A DNA stretch of 64,000 nucleotides. It comes from Sycon ciliatum (lineage: Eukaryota; Porifera; Calcarea; Leucosolenida; Sycettidae). Position 1 is the first letter of the stretch; the number at the start of each line of letters is the position of its first letter. Shown here in pieces: positions 63,681-64,000 of the stretch. Made by a program: the position numbers and the translations under genes. The stretch is taken from NCBI RefSeq assembly GCF_964019385.1, contig NC_088651.1, positions 2,570,101-2,634,100 on the forward strand, written 5' to 3'. The notes beneath the pieces were generated by a model. It had not been told where the DNA came from, ran no database searches, and saw only the letters and a program-made list of their open reading frames with translations.

Positions 63681-64000
63681 TGCCTTCTACCAGCGTCTTC
63701 GGATTCCCACGAAAAGTGATAGAGCCTCGCTGGCCTTACGACTAAGCGAGAGTCCCTGGCTGGTTTGCTGTTGGTGATAATCAATTGTCCTTCAAACGTT
63801 TCCCGTTAACACCTTTCCAACGTCTATTGCATAGTGATAATTGGCTCATTTACTGATGTACAATTGTCCACCGGGAGCATAGCGTTATCGAGTTCGACAA
63901 TAGGGCTCCTTGGTCTTCCTCTTTTGTAAAAATAGAGTATTGCATAGTAATTATTGGCTCATCTTCTGATGTACATAATTGTCAAACTGAATAATAATGT

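Larger units (their letters stand above)
61050..63690 (+). repeat. Complete forward E block
   Basis: 72-codon ORF (minus, 61,091), 103-codon ORF region (plus, 61,352, with a 2-codon shift), two TRLs 470 bp apart and RTps copy 11, in order. It is the most complete forward copy and the mirror of 1-2.54 kb. Confidence 0.85.

Noticed and set aside
1-64000. CRISPR array, operons or bacterial origin
   Set aside because: Repeat units are long and transposon-derived, no cas-like genes or Shine-Dalgarno-linked ORF series exist, and LINE, Penelope and pol III features are eukaryotic.

Overview
The window looks like repeat-dense nuclear DNA of an invertebrate animal. Reasons: poly(A)- and AAT-tailed non-LTR retrotransposons, a Penelope-like element family with hammerhead ribozymes, TA-flanked inverted-repeat transposons, tRNA-derived repeats, and almost no long non-transposon ORFs. 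I cannot name the species. No operon, rRNA gene, CRISPR array or prokaryotic signal is visible.

The backbone is a repeat monomer of about 1.0 kb. Each monomer carries an 89-93 nt tRNA-like sequence (here TRL), nearly always sensed on the minus strand. I count 26 full TRLs and 5 partial ones. Monomers have been amplified as larger units. A ~2.26 kb unit (A) occurs once at 31.2-33.5 kb and as a direct tandem pair at 48.1-54.7 kb. A ~5.5 kb unit (B) occurs as a direct tandem pair at 36.5-47.4 kb, with a third copy at 13.1-23.7 kb swollen to ~10.6 kb by three retrotransposon insertions. An E block (a 72-codon ORF, a palindromic 103-codon ORF, two TRLs 469 bp apart and a decayed reverse transcriptase) is present as forward copies and as one inverted copy at 1-2.54 kb.

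Layout: 1-2.54 kb inverted E block; 2.6-3.28 kb a zinc-ribbon gene; 3.3-5.5 kb mostly single-copy DNA; 5.56-5.97 kb an inverted-repeat transposon inside a second, broken copy of that gene; 6.5-7.9 kb a GC-rich regulatory-looking repeat and a diverged E fragment; 7.9-9.6 kb no gene seen; 9.6-10.02 kb an inverted-repeat element; 10.02-13.08 kb forward E block; 13.08-24.2 kb unit B1 with two long LINE ORFs; 24.2-24.9 kb part of a palindromic Penelope-like element; 24.9-31.1 kb minisatellites around a restriction-like-endonuclease LINE (27.5-30.9 kb, minus strand); 31.2-33.8 kb unit A1; 33.8-34.2 kb a foldback element with tRNA(Thr)-like arms; 34.2-36.5 kb E-related chimeric sequence; 36.5-47.4 kb B2 and B3; 48.1-54.7 kb A2 (with a palindromic Penelope-like insertion) and A3 (with a TA-flanked DNA transposon); 55-56.3 kb another Penelope-like element; 56.7-57.6 kb tRNA(Thr)-like foldbacks; 57.6-64 kb further monomers and a forward E block.

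The most unusual content is the ~1 kb satellite-like array with an embedded tRNA-like unit, and at least seven hammerhead motifs of three sequence types tied to Penelope-like GIY-YIG remnants, including a 1.2 kb near-perfect palindrome with an 11-bp target-site duplication. The only candidate non-transposon gene is the zinc-ribbon ORF at 2.6-3.28 kb and its decayed relatives.
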